NCBI GenBank assembly: GCA_037389465.1
Contig: JAZARR010000214.1
Location: forward strand, 5,208,001-5,272,000
Direction of reading: 5' to 3'
Length of the DNA stretch: 64,000 nt
DNA from: Baylisascaris procyonis
Lineage: Eukaryota; Nematoda; Chromadorea; Rhabditida; Ascarididae
Shown here: piece after piece, positions 12,773 through 24,469 of the stretch
Position numbering within the stretch: the first letter of the stretch is position 1
Layout of the letters: each line of letters opens with the position of its first letter
Translations under genes and position numbers: made by a program
Notes under the pieces: generated by a model
What the model was told of the DNA's origin: nothing
Database searches by the model: none
The model's input: only the letters and a program-made list of their open reading frames with translations

Positions 12773-12863
12773 CAGGAATCAGCATCTGAAAAAAAAAAAT
12801 TAATATCGCTATCGGCGATATTAATTTTTTTTTTTTTTAATTTTTTCCAGATGCTGATTCCTG
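12773..12863. repeat. Foldback element: 16-bp perfect inverted repeats around a nested palindrome
   Basis: The left arm CAGGAATCAGCATCTG (12773-12788) and right arm CAGATGCTGATTCCTG (12848-12863) are perfect inverse complements. Inside, TTAATATCGC (12800-12809) and GCGATATTAA (12815-12824) form a second perfect stem flanked by poly-A and poly-T, so the whole 91 bases can fold as one hairpin. A third partial copy of the inner element (AAATTAATATCGCCGATA) follows at about 12869. This could be a tiny MITE-like element or a template-switch product; no transposase is nearby. Confidence 0.85.
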
Positions 12864-12889
12864 TAAAAAAAAATTAATATCGCCGATAA

Positions 12890-15480
12890 ATACCAAGAGT
12901 GAGTAGTTGCGAAAGATTGCTGTCAATATAATTTCATAGTCTTTTGCATATGAATTTGATGTTCTAAGAGAAAAAAAAAACAATTTCAAATTCTTTCATA
13001 TTCTTCAGTTGGTAATTTTCGGGAAATAATCTTCAAATAGCATATGCTATATTTAACGGGCTAAAAAAAATTAAGTCTTTTGGTAAAAAAAAAAATTTAT
13101 ATGGAATGCGTTTCTCCGTTGGTTTATAATGTTACACTTCCATCGAACACAACGACAATCACTCCGTAGAAGTAAGGTCGGGGATGGGGGAGAGAAGGAA
13201 GGAGGAACTACGATAGCTTTTATTTTACACAAAGAAAATGATCACCTTTTGCTAGCAATAGTATGACAGCAAAATGTTGTTTTTTTTAAAATAATAACCC
13301 CTCTTGTGCCCAAATTCCACCCCCTCCCCCCTCCTTCTTGGGCTACGAAAACTGACAAACCTCCCCTACATAGAATTTTGAAGTGTTAGATACCCACCTA
13401 CGCCCAATATCAACCTTCATGTTTTCATCTAGTTCAATCTTCTCAAGTCTATACACATCATCGACTATAAAGCTGTAAAGTTTTGAAATAGCTCAGCACG
13501 ATCGTTTCAAGACCTTTCAGCTCGTGCTGAAATTTCCAACATTCTTTCGTACAACACTCTTACATACAACTCATTGAACGCCACATTAAAAGCATTCCAA
13601 GCATATTTATCGTATAAATGTAATATGAATTGCCTATACCGTAGTTGTATTGAGCCACGCATACGTTGTTTGTGACGTTTCATTCTTTTTTTTTACACAG
13701 CTGTCTCATTTTCAACTCTTTTTAGAATCGGTTGTGTTGTCTACATAGTTGTGTCGTTTGTTGTGAATGAATATTATGGCCGCATATGTTTTCATTTCTT
13801 TTAATTCACTTATAAATGTTGCTTTATTTGGTGCTTTAAAATCTAGCATAAATAAGCGTTGTTACTGGAAAATACGAATTGTGATACTATTACTGGCTGT
13901 TTCTAGAGTAATCTATTTGTTAGTAATAGCTATATGATTTTGAAATGGCTTCTTTCCTCATAGGTCGTTTCGAAAATTTACGAGTAAATGCGAAAGAAAT
14001 AAATTTAAAGTATTGATGAGTAATAAAACTAGAACTCAAGGTCCGCAACCAGAAGTTTGTTAGCAAGGTAAAATTAACTGCTTTGTGATCTAGATATGAT
14101 TTGTTTTGTTTAATCATAAGTATTTTCCACGTGAAGCTTGCTTTTATTTACTATAAACTCATTGAAATACCTAGAGAAAATTGTGAATCCATTATTTGTC
14201 GTGTTTAAATCACACATGGGCATTAGCTATCGTCTAATCGTATTGAATTAGGGAACTGCTACCAGTGAATTTCAAAAGTGAACCACAATAAAGTATTAAA
14301 TCAATGTTCGTAGGAATTAAAATTTTTTAGAAACTTTAAAATTTTTAGAAAAAAAAACTTCAAAAATTTAGAAAAAAAAACTTCAAAAAAGATTTCTGTA
14401 TATTTTCTATTCTTAAGTAACGTATATTGACGACACGGTCATAACGCATTCGCCAACGAGAGATTCCTACTCGTTTTTCCCTTTGCGTCTATTTTATAAT
14501 ACTATATCACAGTTGCCATATTTGGTTTGCTGTACACTATAGCATTGAAATTTTATGTGAAGCCGAATCAAAGGTGGTATTTGAATTCGAGAATTTTATA
14601 GCACTAAGATTTTATGCGGAGATGAAACTTTTTTCGGAAGCAATGGTTTCTATGGATAAGCATAGGTAGATCTAGTTGTCTGGATTCTAGCTGATTAGCA
14701 CATCTGTTCGGTTGAGGTACGGGTGCTACAAAATAGCGAAGATAATGCTTCATATCGTAAAACTTTTATTGTTAAGGAGCTTTCAGTGGATTTATCGCCG
14801 GCTGTTGGATATCCCTTAATTCTAAGACGAGGTAGAAATATTCAGGTATCTGCACCATCCTTACCCGATTAAAAATAGGTGCAATGTCTTTTATAGAAAC
14901 TATTGGAGCTTCTATCGGAAGTATTTTTTTGTAAAAAGAAGTGCTGCAGAAGTAATGACTTAGTTATATGAGGAAATATCTGTCTATAGTGAGGTGGGAT
15001 TTCCAATCAAACAGCAGGAAGCTATCTTTCATCAATGTATCAGGAATTATATGTTCTGTACAAGTTGTCGTCTCTAACGATTTTCATATTTCCTTCTAGC
15101 ATCGCTCATCGTCTATTGCTCATCTCGATTTTATTTGTTGTTCTCTAGTTTTATTTCACCCATTATTCTTCTACAATGAATCAGCACATGAAAAACATTT
15201 CAGAGTGCGCTAAACTTTCAACTATTTTTGCGCTTTTCCTGCCCAGACCAACGGTTATGATTTATGGGCCACCCAAAAAAAAGATCATCCGTTGAGGGTT
15301 TATCCCCGAAATTTCAACTTCATTATGCAGAAATCATTCCTATCTGCTTGGTAATCACTGCATTGCTAATTTCACTCAGAAGTCACCATCGCAAGCAGTA
15401 TTAATTTTATAATTGGAAAGCGCTTACATACGAAACTTCCTTAGAGGTTTGTAAATATGTTTTATTGATATTTTGTTGTT
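12890..15480. other. Intergenic, no supported gene
   Basis: A G/A-rich run near 13160-13210 and a C/T-rich run near 13318-13345 are roughly inverse to each other. A doubled A-rich unit sits at 14330-14400. Short frames at 13920-14117 and elsewhere show no family features or splice partners. Confidence 0.45.
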
Positions 15481-15485
15481 TATAG
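15478..15485 (+). promoter_or_regulatory. Probable SL trans-splice acceptor of the RAMP4 gene
   Basis: GTTTATAG ends 35 bases before the ATG at 15521, with no upstream in-frame coding. It would leave a short 5' UTR after spliced-leader addition. Inference only. Confidence 0.5.
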
Positions 15486-15520
15486 CGCTTAGCGGTCTCT
15501 TGCTTGTCGAATCGTCAGGA

Positions 15521-16556
15521 ATGCCGGCAAAGCAGCGTATGAACGTGGCGAACACCGTCTTCAGTAAGAATGTAAACTCAAGGGGGAATGTGCAAAAATC
15601 TTTGGTATGATTTATTATCTATTTATTTTTATTTTATTTTATTTTGTTTTTTTTTTAATAATAAATAATACGTCTATTGCAATAAGTCTATCATAAGGCA
15701 TTTTTCATTGTGCTTTTTTTTGTATATCTGTCTGCCTAATAGTTTGAAGTCGGGAACCATAGAAATAACGTGAGAGAAATCTTGTAGATATAGCCTATAT
15801 TTAGATTAATTTTGACTTGTCGAATTATTTTTTTCCCATCTTTTAGAAACCACAAGAAGAGAAATACGCTGCTGCACCGTGGCTTATTGGTCTTTTTGTA
15901 TTCGTTGTTTGCGGCTCTGGTTAGTTAAACTTTGTAATATCGTTAATTTTTTAGCCTTTTCTATTTTATTTTTTTATTTTTGTTCTAATATTTAAATGAT
16001 TTTTCTTAAACAATATTTAACAATTTAAACAATTTTGAGTGAGCTATTACTCAAGTTGAAACTTTTTGTGTTGCGTTGGCTAAACGACTGAAGTTTTTTG
16101 TCTTCCTTATGCCTCAATCGGAGGCTTCGTATACTCAATGAGTTTTATGTTTTGTCTTAACAAGGGTTTTATATTCAGAGTACGTGAATAATGCTTTAAC
16201 AAGTTCAGAAATGGTTCTCGACCATCATTTTGGAACTATTATAGAGTAAAAATTATCGAATATTGTTCCTAGCGAATGATTTTGATAATAAAAGGGAAAA
16301 TGCTTGATATGGTAAACGAAATTTTTGAGTAGAGTTGATTAACGATGGGCATTTCTGGGAATTAATTATGCATATTACTCGTTGTCATATATCGATGAGT
16401 TAAATAAAAAATAAGATTGAATGAAAAATATATATTTGCTAAATATTTGAGAAGAGTACAAAATTTGTGAAATATCACATTTTCGTTTATTGGATTAATT
16501 GGGCTTCTGTTGCAGCTGTATTCGAGATAATCCGTTACGTGAAGATGGGATGGTGA
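15521..16556 (+). CDS. SERP1: RAMP4/SERP1, stress-associated ER protein of the translocon
   Basis: Three exons, 15521-15604, 15847-15919 and 16516-16556, code 65 residues, the full length of the family. The N-terminal cytosolic part has KQRMNVANTVFSKNV and RGNVQKSLKP, followed by AAPWLIGLFVFVVCGSAVF, a single C-terminal membrane anchor, then EIIRYVKMGW. RAMP4 is a tail-anchored protein that sits beside Sec61 and steadies new membrane proteins during translocation and ER stress. Conservation is close to complete through the membrane segment. Introns of 242 and 596 bases lie at phases 0 and 1. Intron 2 carries a decayed copy of the terminal exon (16279-16375). Confidence 0.97.
16279..16375 (+). 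repeat. Decayed partial copy of the RAMP4 last exon and 3' UTR
   Basis: The stretch with GATAAT...ATATGGTAAACG, AAATTTTTGAGT and GGGCATTTCTGGGA followed by TTATGCATAT lines up in order with 16520-16617 (GATAAT...GATGGTGAGCA, AAATTTCTGAGT, TGGCATTTCTTGGA, TTATGCATAT), about 241 bases downstream. The similarity continues through the stop region into the 3' UTR. It no longer codes the RAMP4 tail. Confidence 0.65.
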
Positions 16557-16617
16557 GCAAAATTTCTGAGTGAAGTTGACGGTGGATTGGCATTTCTTGG
16601 AGTTATTTATGCATATA

Positions 16618-17600
16618 GCGCCCTCAACAGTGATAATTCGGTTCTTTCATTCCGTCTTTATCGTTTTCAACTTTATTGCCACAGCACTAACGCATTCCAA
16701 GTGTTTGTTGGCATATTTCTCTTTTCTCAAATATTTTTTTTTACTGAAAAGAAATTCCTATTAGAGATATATTTATTTATTTGTCTCCTGTTTTAAGCAT
16801 TAATTTATTGATTATATGTAAGTGACTTGTTGGAGTCTTTGATCTTTGATTTTTCTCTCTCTCTCTTTTTCTGCGTTTGAGGTTGTTTTTGATCGTTTCT
16901 TCTCCCTATTTCTTGAGAAGTAAGTTGGGTTGTTGGGAAATGTTGCAAAGTTACCCTAAGGTTATAATTTAGAGACGAATCTATGATTTTTTTCTTTTTT
17001 TTGTATATAGAATGATAGTTATTGTTACCTATTTGGGTCCATTGGGGTTAGATCTTCTCGAATTCTTGCTGAAGTGTTCATTGGACACTTATCTTGTTGT
17101 ATACGCAGATTATCTTCTTATGCCGTATTGTTATTCGCGTGTTGCCTTATCGATTTTAACTCTCATTTTATATTAAATTTCAATGTTTTTTTTTTCTTGC
17201 AGTGAGTCACGTGTTCAACTTTTTTTTCGGGGTTTTTTGTTACGCTTGAGTTTTCGGATATATGTTTACCCTTGGTTCCTTTCCCCCCCCCCCCAGGAAG
17301 AGGCAATATCGGCTATCGTAAAGGACCCACTGTAAGGAAACTGCTGAACAATTTAATCCTTCAGAAAATTTAATTAAATATTCGACATTTTGTTTGATGC
17401 ATTTGCATGCAAAGGCTACAGTCGTTTTATATTCTAGGCTGCTTTATAGAATTTTGCAAAGATTTTCTGTGAAAATGATTCACAATGCAAAGTGCAATTT
17501 GATATATGCCAATCAGTAAAATGAATATTGGGTGCTTATAATTTCATGCTAATTTCTTGTGTTAGGTGCAAAACTACGTTAGAACGGATGTGATGCTTGA
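16618..17600. other. 3' flank of RAMP4, no gene seen
   Basis: T-rich, with a CT-dinucleotide run near 16855-16868 and a 12-base C homopolymer at 17283-17294. The C run ends in CAG and is followed by a short open stretch with a GTAAGG donor (17297-17331), which mimics an exon, but no partner exon was found. Confidence 0.4.
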
Positions 17601-19000
17601 GTTCAACTCATAGGGATCTTTTCTTTAAAAATGCCAAACAACCATTGCTGCTAGTAGCTGGGCCAATTGGTTGTAATGTTGTGGTTGGGAAAAGATAAGG
17701 GATGCTTCGCCGACCACTTATAACTTCAAGTGCTTTTAGGTGGAGAGGGGTAACACCCACTTTGGTGCGTTAAGACAACTTCTACCGGAAGGCTTACCCG
17801 ACGAGAGGAAGGGTAGCAAAAAGAAATCGAGTATCAGTTTACCTGAGTAACTGGACTCGACTTCGGAGGTGTGGTGTACTGCTCGGAGTTCACCATTATC
17901 TCCTTTGTCTCCCGTTTCCTGCAGAATCCTGCGTGGAGGTAATTCGTTGAATTTGGACGGCGGGGTCCCCCTCCATGGTGGACTCTCCGCTCAAAAACGA
18001 GCGAAGGGCTTTGTGGAACCAAGCCCCACACCCCAGCAGTGGCTGGAATTCATGACCAGTTAAACCCAGTACGGAGCAGCAGTAGATCAAAGCCTTATGA
18101 GCAGGATCCTCGACACCTTACTATCAAAGTGTCACCAAAGACATATGTGCAAGTCAAAAATCCACCACCTCCAAGCATTGAGTGTTGTTGAAGGGCGTCT
18201 GCGGTAGATCAAAAAATCCGCCTAACCGCCCTAAAATGCCTCCGGTAACCACCCACCATGTAGATCAAAAAGTTCATCGTACCCGTCTACTGAGCCCATC
18301 AAAGACCATCCATATGTAGATCAAAACTCCGCTGCCCTCCACCCGTCGAGTGCATCCGAAGATTTCGTGTACGAAGACCTTCGTGCAGACCAAAAAATCT
18401 ACCATACCCAACCCACAATGCCACTAGAGATCAACTATGCGCAGACAGAAGAACATACCGCACCAGCCCCAGGGGCCACCAAAACGTTTCAATGATAGAT
18501 CAAACGTGCGCCATATGTGTAATCATCAAGTGGCGCGAATCTCTGAACTACTTCAGAAATCGAGGACCTGTGCCACACCAAAGACCGCATCGCACCGGGC
18601 GCCTTTGAAGCCAGAAAATGACGGCGACGGTTCAAAGCGAAGCTCAAGGCCCGAACGTGATAACTCCTCACATTGCCTCAACAAACGGCAAAAAAATTCA
18701 GCGGAAGAAACCCTGCACTGCAGACCGGCTGCCACATGCTGCCTGACCAACTAGTTTGAGGCAGCGCAAGCTAAGCAAAGCTCCTGCGGCCACAACTCTC
18801 AACAATCCACAGAGCTGCAGACACGACACTGCTATCCCTGAAGTTCTGATTTGGACTTCCTTACCCACTGGACATGACCACGGCCTGTTGACTCAACCGG
18901 CCTCATTCCGTGTGAGCACGACATAGGCAAATCTTTAACCAGCGCCACTCTCGGTCCACCTGCTTCAACTTGAAATCAACCATCCCGAAATTCATTGATA
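17600..19000. mobile_element. GC-rich repetitive island, probable transposon-derived DNA
   Basis: About 1.4 kb of distinctly higher GC and different word use than the rest of the window. From 18082 to 18500 the motif GTAGATCAAA or a close variant recurs seven times (18082, 18204, 18260, 18315, 18384, 18426, 18494) at irregular spacings of about 42-122 bases, in a C-rich background: a diverged tandem array. Frames at 17834-18090 (both strands) and 18437-18754 (+, 105 codons, rich in R, K, C and P) come from the same composition shift. I see no reverse transcriptase, transposase or terminal repeat, so the class is unknown. A relation to the GC-rich minisatellite at 22919, which is preceded by a similar CTGTAGATCCAC, is possible. 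Confidence 0.45.
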
Positions 19001-19233
19001 AAATCCCCAATTAAAATACCGAGAGTGGCGAAAACACAAGACATAGCAGCAATCACATCAGAAATTGATAGGTGAAACAACAATACGCAGCAGCAACAAC
19101 AACAACCATAAGAAAGATAACAGAGAACAATAAAATGCGAAAATAATATATGCCTCATGGAAAATTGCAAAATACAAGAATATAAAGTGGGAAATCATCA
19201 TCACTTCGCTCTCTGCATTCTCTATGGACTCGT

Positions 19234-21990
19234 CTATCTAGGTAGCTCCTGGACAAGACCATCGTAGCCGCTTCTTCCGCCTGAATTCATTATCGCACCA
19301 CCTAGTCGGTACTCCTGCCAACCTGAAAGTAATGAATATTACACGAAAAGCACTTAAGGGCCGATTGAACAATGATATCGCATAATGAAATGCTTCATAA
19401 AGCAAATAAAAATATTTTCAATAAACCTAGAAGAATTGATGCATTTGTGAATGACAGTCTTCCCTATTGTATGCAATGCTAATTCGCCAACTCATTTCAC
19501 CTTTTATATATCGGTGAATTCCTCGGATGAACTGCATCATTGTATTTGCAACATCGCAATTTCCGCATTGAAAACTTAGAGATATATCCCATACCACGTA
19601 TCACATGAAATGGAAAATAAAAGATGGAAAAAATATAATCCTCTAAAAAAACATTTTAAAAAAGTTGTTTTCACAGTGTCTCGCTGCGATAAAAAAAAAA
19701 TTAAAAAACATTTTTGCATCTCCATTTAGAATGACTTTTTTCAATCCTTCTACCTCGAACGAAGTGCAATCTCCTCACTTATGTGAGGGGAAGACATTTT
19801 AGAAGAATCTTTAAAAAATTCTTACTTCCAGTAATGGTGTATGCTTGGAAATCAAAACTGCCGCTAACGAAGCATTTGGCACCTGCAATAAATTAGAGTC
19901 ATTGAATGATGGAAATATCATCCACCATAACACAATTCGTTAAATAGTTCTAACTCAAATAGTTGAAATGACTTAAATTTATTGTTTATTGCAACCTGTT
20001 GACAGCCAATGAAGCAAAAAAAAAAAATATTATGCCTGAATTATTTCCAGCCCTGAAATGAAGAAAACAACGCCATTTACTGCAATCTACAAACGCAACC
20101 ATTTACAGCTTAACGATTATTGTGGAGTATAACCAAACCGAATGGTCTGCAATTTGAATCTACAATGGTTGTATGATTCTCATGCTCCATCACACGCTGC
20201 AATCATACCATCTGATCCTGATATATAAGTAAACAAGGCCTTCACAAACTGCGCTGATTGCTAATGCAAGATTAGGAACCGGCTAAGTAACTATACATAT
20301 CTGAAGAGATACCTTGAAAGATGGCGTGAACATCATCGCCAGAGAAATCCACCAACCAAATTGTACATACAATATTCCCAAAAAACCCCTTATTCCTGCA
20401 ACGAGACCATAATAAATCCATAAGAACTTTACAAAAGAGGACTACATTTTTGTGATGGGATGTGTGGAGCTACTTCAATATGAATCGTAGACGCTACATG
20501 AAACTATGATTTATAAAGCTTATGAAAAATGGCAAGGCTGCTTCCACGCTCACTAGAGGCATAAAAATAGCTGCTATTTGAAATTTATCGATCACTATAG
20601 TCTATAGAATCGGCTAACGGAAAATTTGAGCTCATAACTTAGAAATGATAGTGGACGGTCCTCAACACAGTAGATGTTTTATGGGGTTCCACATAACAAT
20701 AAAGGGCTCAATCACTAATAAAGCCCCAGAATCGATTGGCCTCTACTTCTCTGGTTGATTAAACCAGGCGAAAAGAGCGATGAAAGCTCTACTACAGAAA
20801 TTCTTATGAGAAGCTGGCTGAGAAGCTGCATTCAAGCATTATTTGCGCTTGTTTTTCCCATAGACATCCAATATCAAGCCCGTATTCTACAATTCTATTG
20901 AACAAGATGAAGACTTAGAGTGAATTGTTGAATTTTTGGGTGTTTTTTTTTTTTTTGAAAAAGGGGGAGGGAGGAATCTAATTGAGAAAATTGCATTCGA
21001 CCAAAAATATTTCCAATTTTAATGTTCATCGTTCCACACATTAGTGACAAACCACTGCCTCCCAGGAGATTATTGACTGTCAATTATTACTGCTCAATGC
21101 ATATCCATCTGAAAGACGAACATCAATTTGGCGCTATCATCCGACTAATCCATTTCAACTCAATCACCCTTCTATCTATCTCCAATATAGTTTTCCGAGT
21201 ACAAAGAGAATAAATACAACGAATGAAGTGTTACCTCACAAATGCTTTGAAAATCATTTTTGCAATCGACGCATTATCACAGATGGGATGAGCAATAACG
21301 TCTTATCAGCATCAATATCGGCCACCCGTTTGCTTTCTCTTCCAAACGCTTCCATTATTTCTCATTTCTGAAATATGCAACTCTTCAATCGCCATAAAAT
21401 TTCACTAAATCGTTTTTATTTCACCATCTATGATCAATTAGATTTATTCTTGAATGGGAAGAAATTTCATTCTTATTACTTATTTAATTTTTTACATTCA
21501 TCATTCAACCATACTGAAATTCCCAAACCGATTCCTTTTTTACAGATATTGAGGGGGTTTAGAAGATTTGATGATGCTAAATAAAAACAAACAATAATAG
21601 AATCGCATAAATAAGTAGGAAAAAAAAGCAACAAACCGTTTAGATAAACTTGTTGCAACGATAAACGTTCAGTTTTCGGACTTATCAATTAGTTACTTTT
21701 ATCGTCAAATACGATCGCATCAATCGTCGAGCAACCTCAAAATTATACATCACTATTTATTATGAAACTGAATTGAAATAAGCAAACCCAAATTGTTTCC
21801 AACTCATAAAAATATCAAAAATGTTTTCGAACTTCATAGGCCATTTCATCTATCACCCAGATTTGAATTAAAATTTCAAGGCACTCGAAATGAAATAAGA
21901 ATCTTGAAATTTTAACCTACTCCAACCCTGAGACATAATAAACGTTTCAAAGTAGAAACAAATCGCTTACCGTCATTTCCCTCAAAGATC
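19234..21990 (-). CDS. Unrecognised membrane protein, five 3' exons
   Basis: Read on the minus strand, exons 21990-21971, 20395-20313, 20196-20115, 19882-19826 and 19322-19234 join with consistent phases (2/1, 1/0, 0/1, 1/1, 1/stop). The product has IFEGNDGIRG, a hydrophobic aromatic segment (FLGILYVQFGWWISLAMM), a polar part with possible glycosylation sequon NHTT, then KCFVSGSFDFQAYTITG, SWQEYRLGGAIMNSGG and a C-terminal RSGYDGLVQELPR. Splice sites of exons 1, 2 and 4 are strong (TTTTTTAG, GTTGCAG, TTGCAG; donors GTAAGC, GTATCT, GTAAGA); the third exon's donor (GTTAAG) is weaker. The start exon was not found: candidates near 22136-22212 and 22659-22760 fit poorly. The C-terminal half looks conserved, but I cannot name the family. 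Confidence 0.55.
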
Positions 21991-22918
21991 CTAAAAAAAT
22001 GTTTGGCACAATGTAAAGAGAACAATGAATGTGAAAATTTGCCCAATTCAACTATATCAGCATACTAAATCACTCTTACAGTACATTGACATTCCTGTAA
22101 TGCTTAGATGAATAGGAACTATTGATGAATCCCGCACCTCTCACGTAACACTTCACGGCAATGATACCGTAGAAGCACAAAGGAATCGCCAATCATACAA
22201 AGTGAAGAAACCATTCGAAACTCATTAAATAATAGAGTATGGGTTTTGCTATATGACTCTCACAATTTGCGCAGTCACAATGGCATAGAATGGAAGAGAT
22301 AAATGAATTATGCATTGTGATGCAACAAAAATGTACAATAGGAATGAAATATAAAACAAAAAAGAGTACGCAATGATGGTTGTTGATAGTGCCGAATAGA
22401 TCTGTAAGATATTTTTTAAAATTTACTTTTAATTAGTTCAATTTTAATTTACTCTAGTTAAGAATCGAATATCTCATTGCGACAACATTTCCGATACAAT
22501 AACTTTCATGTTATGAGTGAGAATTACGCTTAAAATTGCAGCATTTCAATCGAAAACTAGGCTAGAATAATTACAATTATAAACTCGAATCGCCGTTATA
22601 GTAAATAACTCTAAATGCGCCTCCTTTTACTTACTCATGCAACTTGTAAGTTGTGATTTTACTTGCATTTTTGTGATTTATATTTGCATCTGCTGCGTGA
22701 ATGATTGCGGAAATTCTCAAATGGCCTCATAATGCAATAATCCAGAACCATTTGCGAGTTAAAAACTCCCCTCTTGCGCCGTATTTCCTTTTTTTTCACA
22801 CACTGGAATGACGAAGAGCATATTAACGTATACAGCTGTAAATCTTTATGCCTCCTCAACATAAACTAGTCCTTATAAGGACACCTGTAGATCCACGCAA
22901 CAACTTATTGGCCATCAT
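21991..22918. other. Upstream of the unrecognised membrane gene
   Basis: Probably holds the first exon(s) of the gene at 19234-21990. Two minus-strand stretches end in donor-like sites: 22212-22136 (GTGAGA) and about 22760-22665 (GTAAAA). Neither could be proved. Confidence 0.3.
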
Positions 22919-23180
22919 TAAGGAGCTGGCATTACCGCCCAATGACTCCTTTTCAACATCTCACTGGGGTCACTGACCCTCAGTAAAGTGATGGCATCGC
23001 CTTAATGACTCATCTTCATCAACACAGTGGAGTCATTATAGACAACCGTTAAAGAGTTGGCGTCATGGCCAATGTCTCCCTTCAACGGTGAAAGGGATCT
23101 CTACAGGTCACCGCTAAGGAGCTGGCATCTTCGCCCAATGACTCCTTTTCAGCGGCATTGAGGAACCGTACGGGAGCTCA
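22919..23180. repeat. 65-bp minisatellite, four copies
   Basis: Units start at about 22919, 22983, 23049 and 23114. Each has the core AAGGAGCTGGCAT (variants AAAGTGATGGCAT, AAAGAGTTGGCGT), then CGCCCAATGACTCC and a variable CAACGG-like end. The unit is GC-rich in an AT-rich setting, and its copies differ by roughly a quarter of positions, so the array is old. Four units are enough to be sure of the period. Confidence 0.85.
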
Positions 23181-23983
23181 ACCGCAGCACGGCTCCAACA
23201 ATTTATTAAATTGCCGAAAATCATCATCAAACAGAATTTGCGTAGGCAAAGAAATAAATCAATGAGGAAGCTGTCTCATTGCAAGCCGTCCCAAGGGTGT
23301 ATAGAGATTTACAGCTGCACCTTTATGCAAATGCTTAACAATTTATGCAAAGCATCAAAAAAGAAAATAAGGCGCACAGTTAATTTTCCAACATAATGGT
23401 TCACTGAATGATTGCAAAAACTTTACCATATTATAATGCAAAGTAAGAGGCCAACTTTATTGAACCACTTCTATTGACTGAATTATTAATCAATAAGTTA
23501 GTAATGGAATAGTATAAAAATGGCGTGTAAAAATAAATTTTCCTTTCTGGTGGCTTTTTGTTTTTTTCTTGACTGGGATATTCGACAATTCAACTAGAGT
23601 AAAATCAACATAAAGAATCTCGTATTACAAATCAATATTCAACATCATAAACAACCATCTATTGCGGATTCTTTTTGATTCATTGTGTAGTTCCTACTGC
23701 GTATTTGCAATTACATCACAATGCCCACTTCATTATCTCAACCATTTCATACCATCGAAAACACGCAAAATATGATTGAACATATAACAAAATACGCATC
23801 TCTATTAATAAATGAGCATCGAAATATTGCTCTTCTTTGCACGATTGGCGACGCACCTTTGTGTTTGAAAGGCGTCATAACAGGGAAGTATACGTAAGAG
23901 ATGAGTGGATCAACAGCAATCCGAATCCATCTAAGTAAAACAAGAATGTCAATGTTCAGAAAGAGCGATTCGGTGATGCTCGG

Positions 23984-24469
23984 ATGCAGCTGAATTCAGA
24001 AAACTTTCACACTCAATATTTCCATTTACTAATGTGCCAAGATCAATTATACAACCTTACAGAGATCATTAAATTCAATAGCTTTATTTTAATCGTCAGC
24101 CATCACTATCCGCATACGAATTTAGCAGTTGATAAGATTAGCTTATTTATCATTATTTTTCATGAATTGATGGCAAATTTTTTTCAAATTTCTACGAAAT
24201 TTCATAAATTTTTCAAAGCGAAAAAACTTTTCCCCATAAAAAAACAACCATTTGAAAATATCCACTACAGCACTAAAGAATTTGCCCTTATCGAGTGCAA
24301 AAACGAAAAAATCAAACGCCACCAATCTCATCAACTACCTTATCCATATGCTGACTTGCGTGATTTATATAAGCTAAATGGACGCAATAAACTTTATGAA
24401 CTCTGTAAGGTTATAAATTTTTTCGGAAGACTCGGGAGGATGACGGCAAGAAGACAGGTTCTACCTTGA
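23984..24469 (+). CDS. 161-codon open frame, no recognised family
   Basis: This is the longest uninterrupted frame in the window. It runs from ATG to TGA with no introns and codes a hydrophilic, F/I/K/N/H-rich product with no signal peptide and no clear domain. Residue use follows the local AT-rich composition, which argues for chance. Its length argues mildly the other way, since stop codons are frequent at this base composition. No splice sites or Kozak-like context support it. Treat as doubtful. Confidence 0.2.
   Translation: MQLNSENFHTQYFHLLMCQDQLYNLTEIIKFNSFILIVSHHYPHTNLAVDKISLFIIIFHELMANFFQISTKFHKFFKAKKLFPIKKQPFENIHYSTKEFALIECKNEKIKRHQSHQLPYPYADLRDLYKLNGRNKLYELCKVINFFGRLGRMTARRQVLP

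Noticed and set aside
17297..17331. Short exon-like stretch after the C run, with CAG acceptor and GTAAGG donor
   Set aside because: No partner exon and no consistent phase; the acceptor is made by the homopolymer.
18437..18754. 105-codon basic + frame in the GC-rich island
   Set aside because: Residue mix follows the island's composition; no domain and overlapping frames are open on the other strand.
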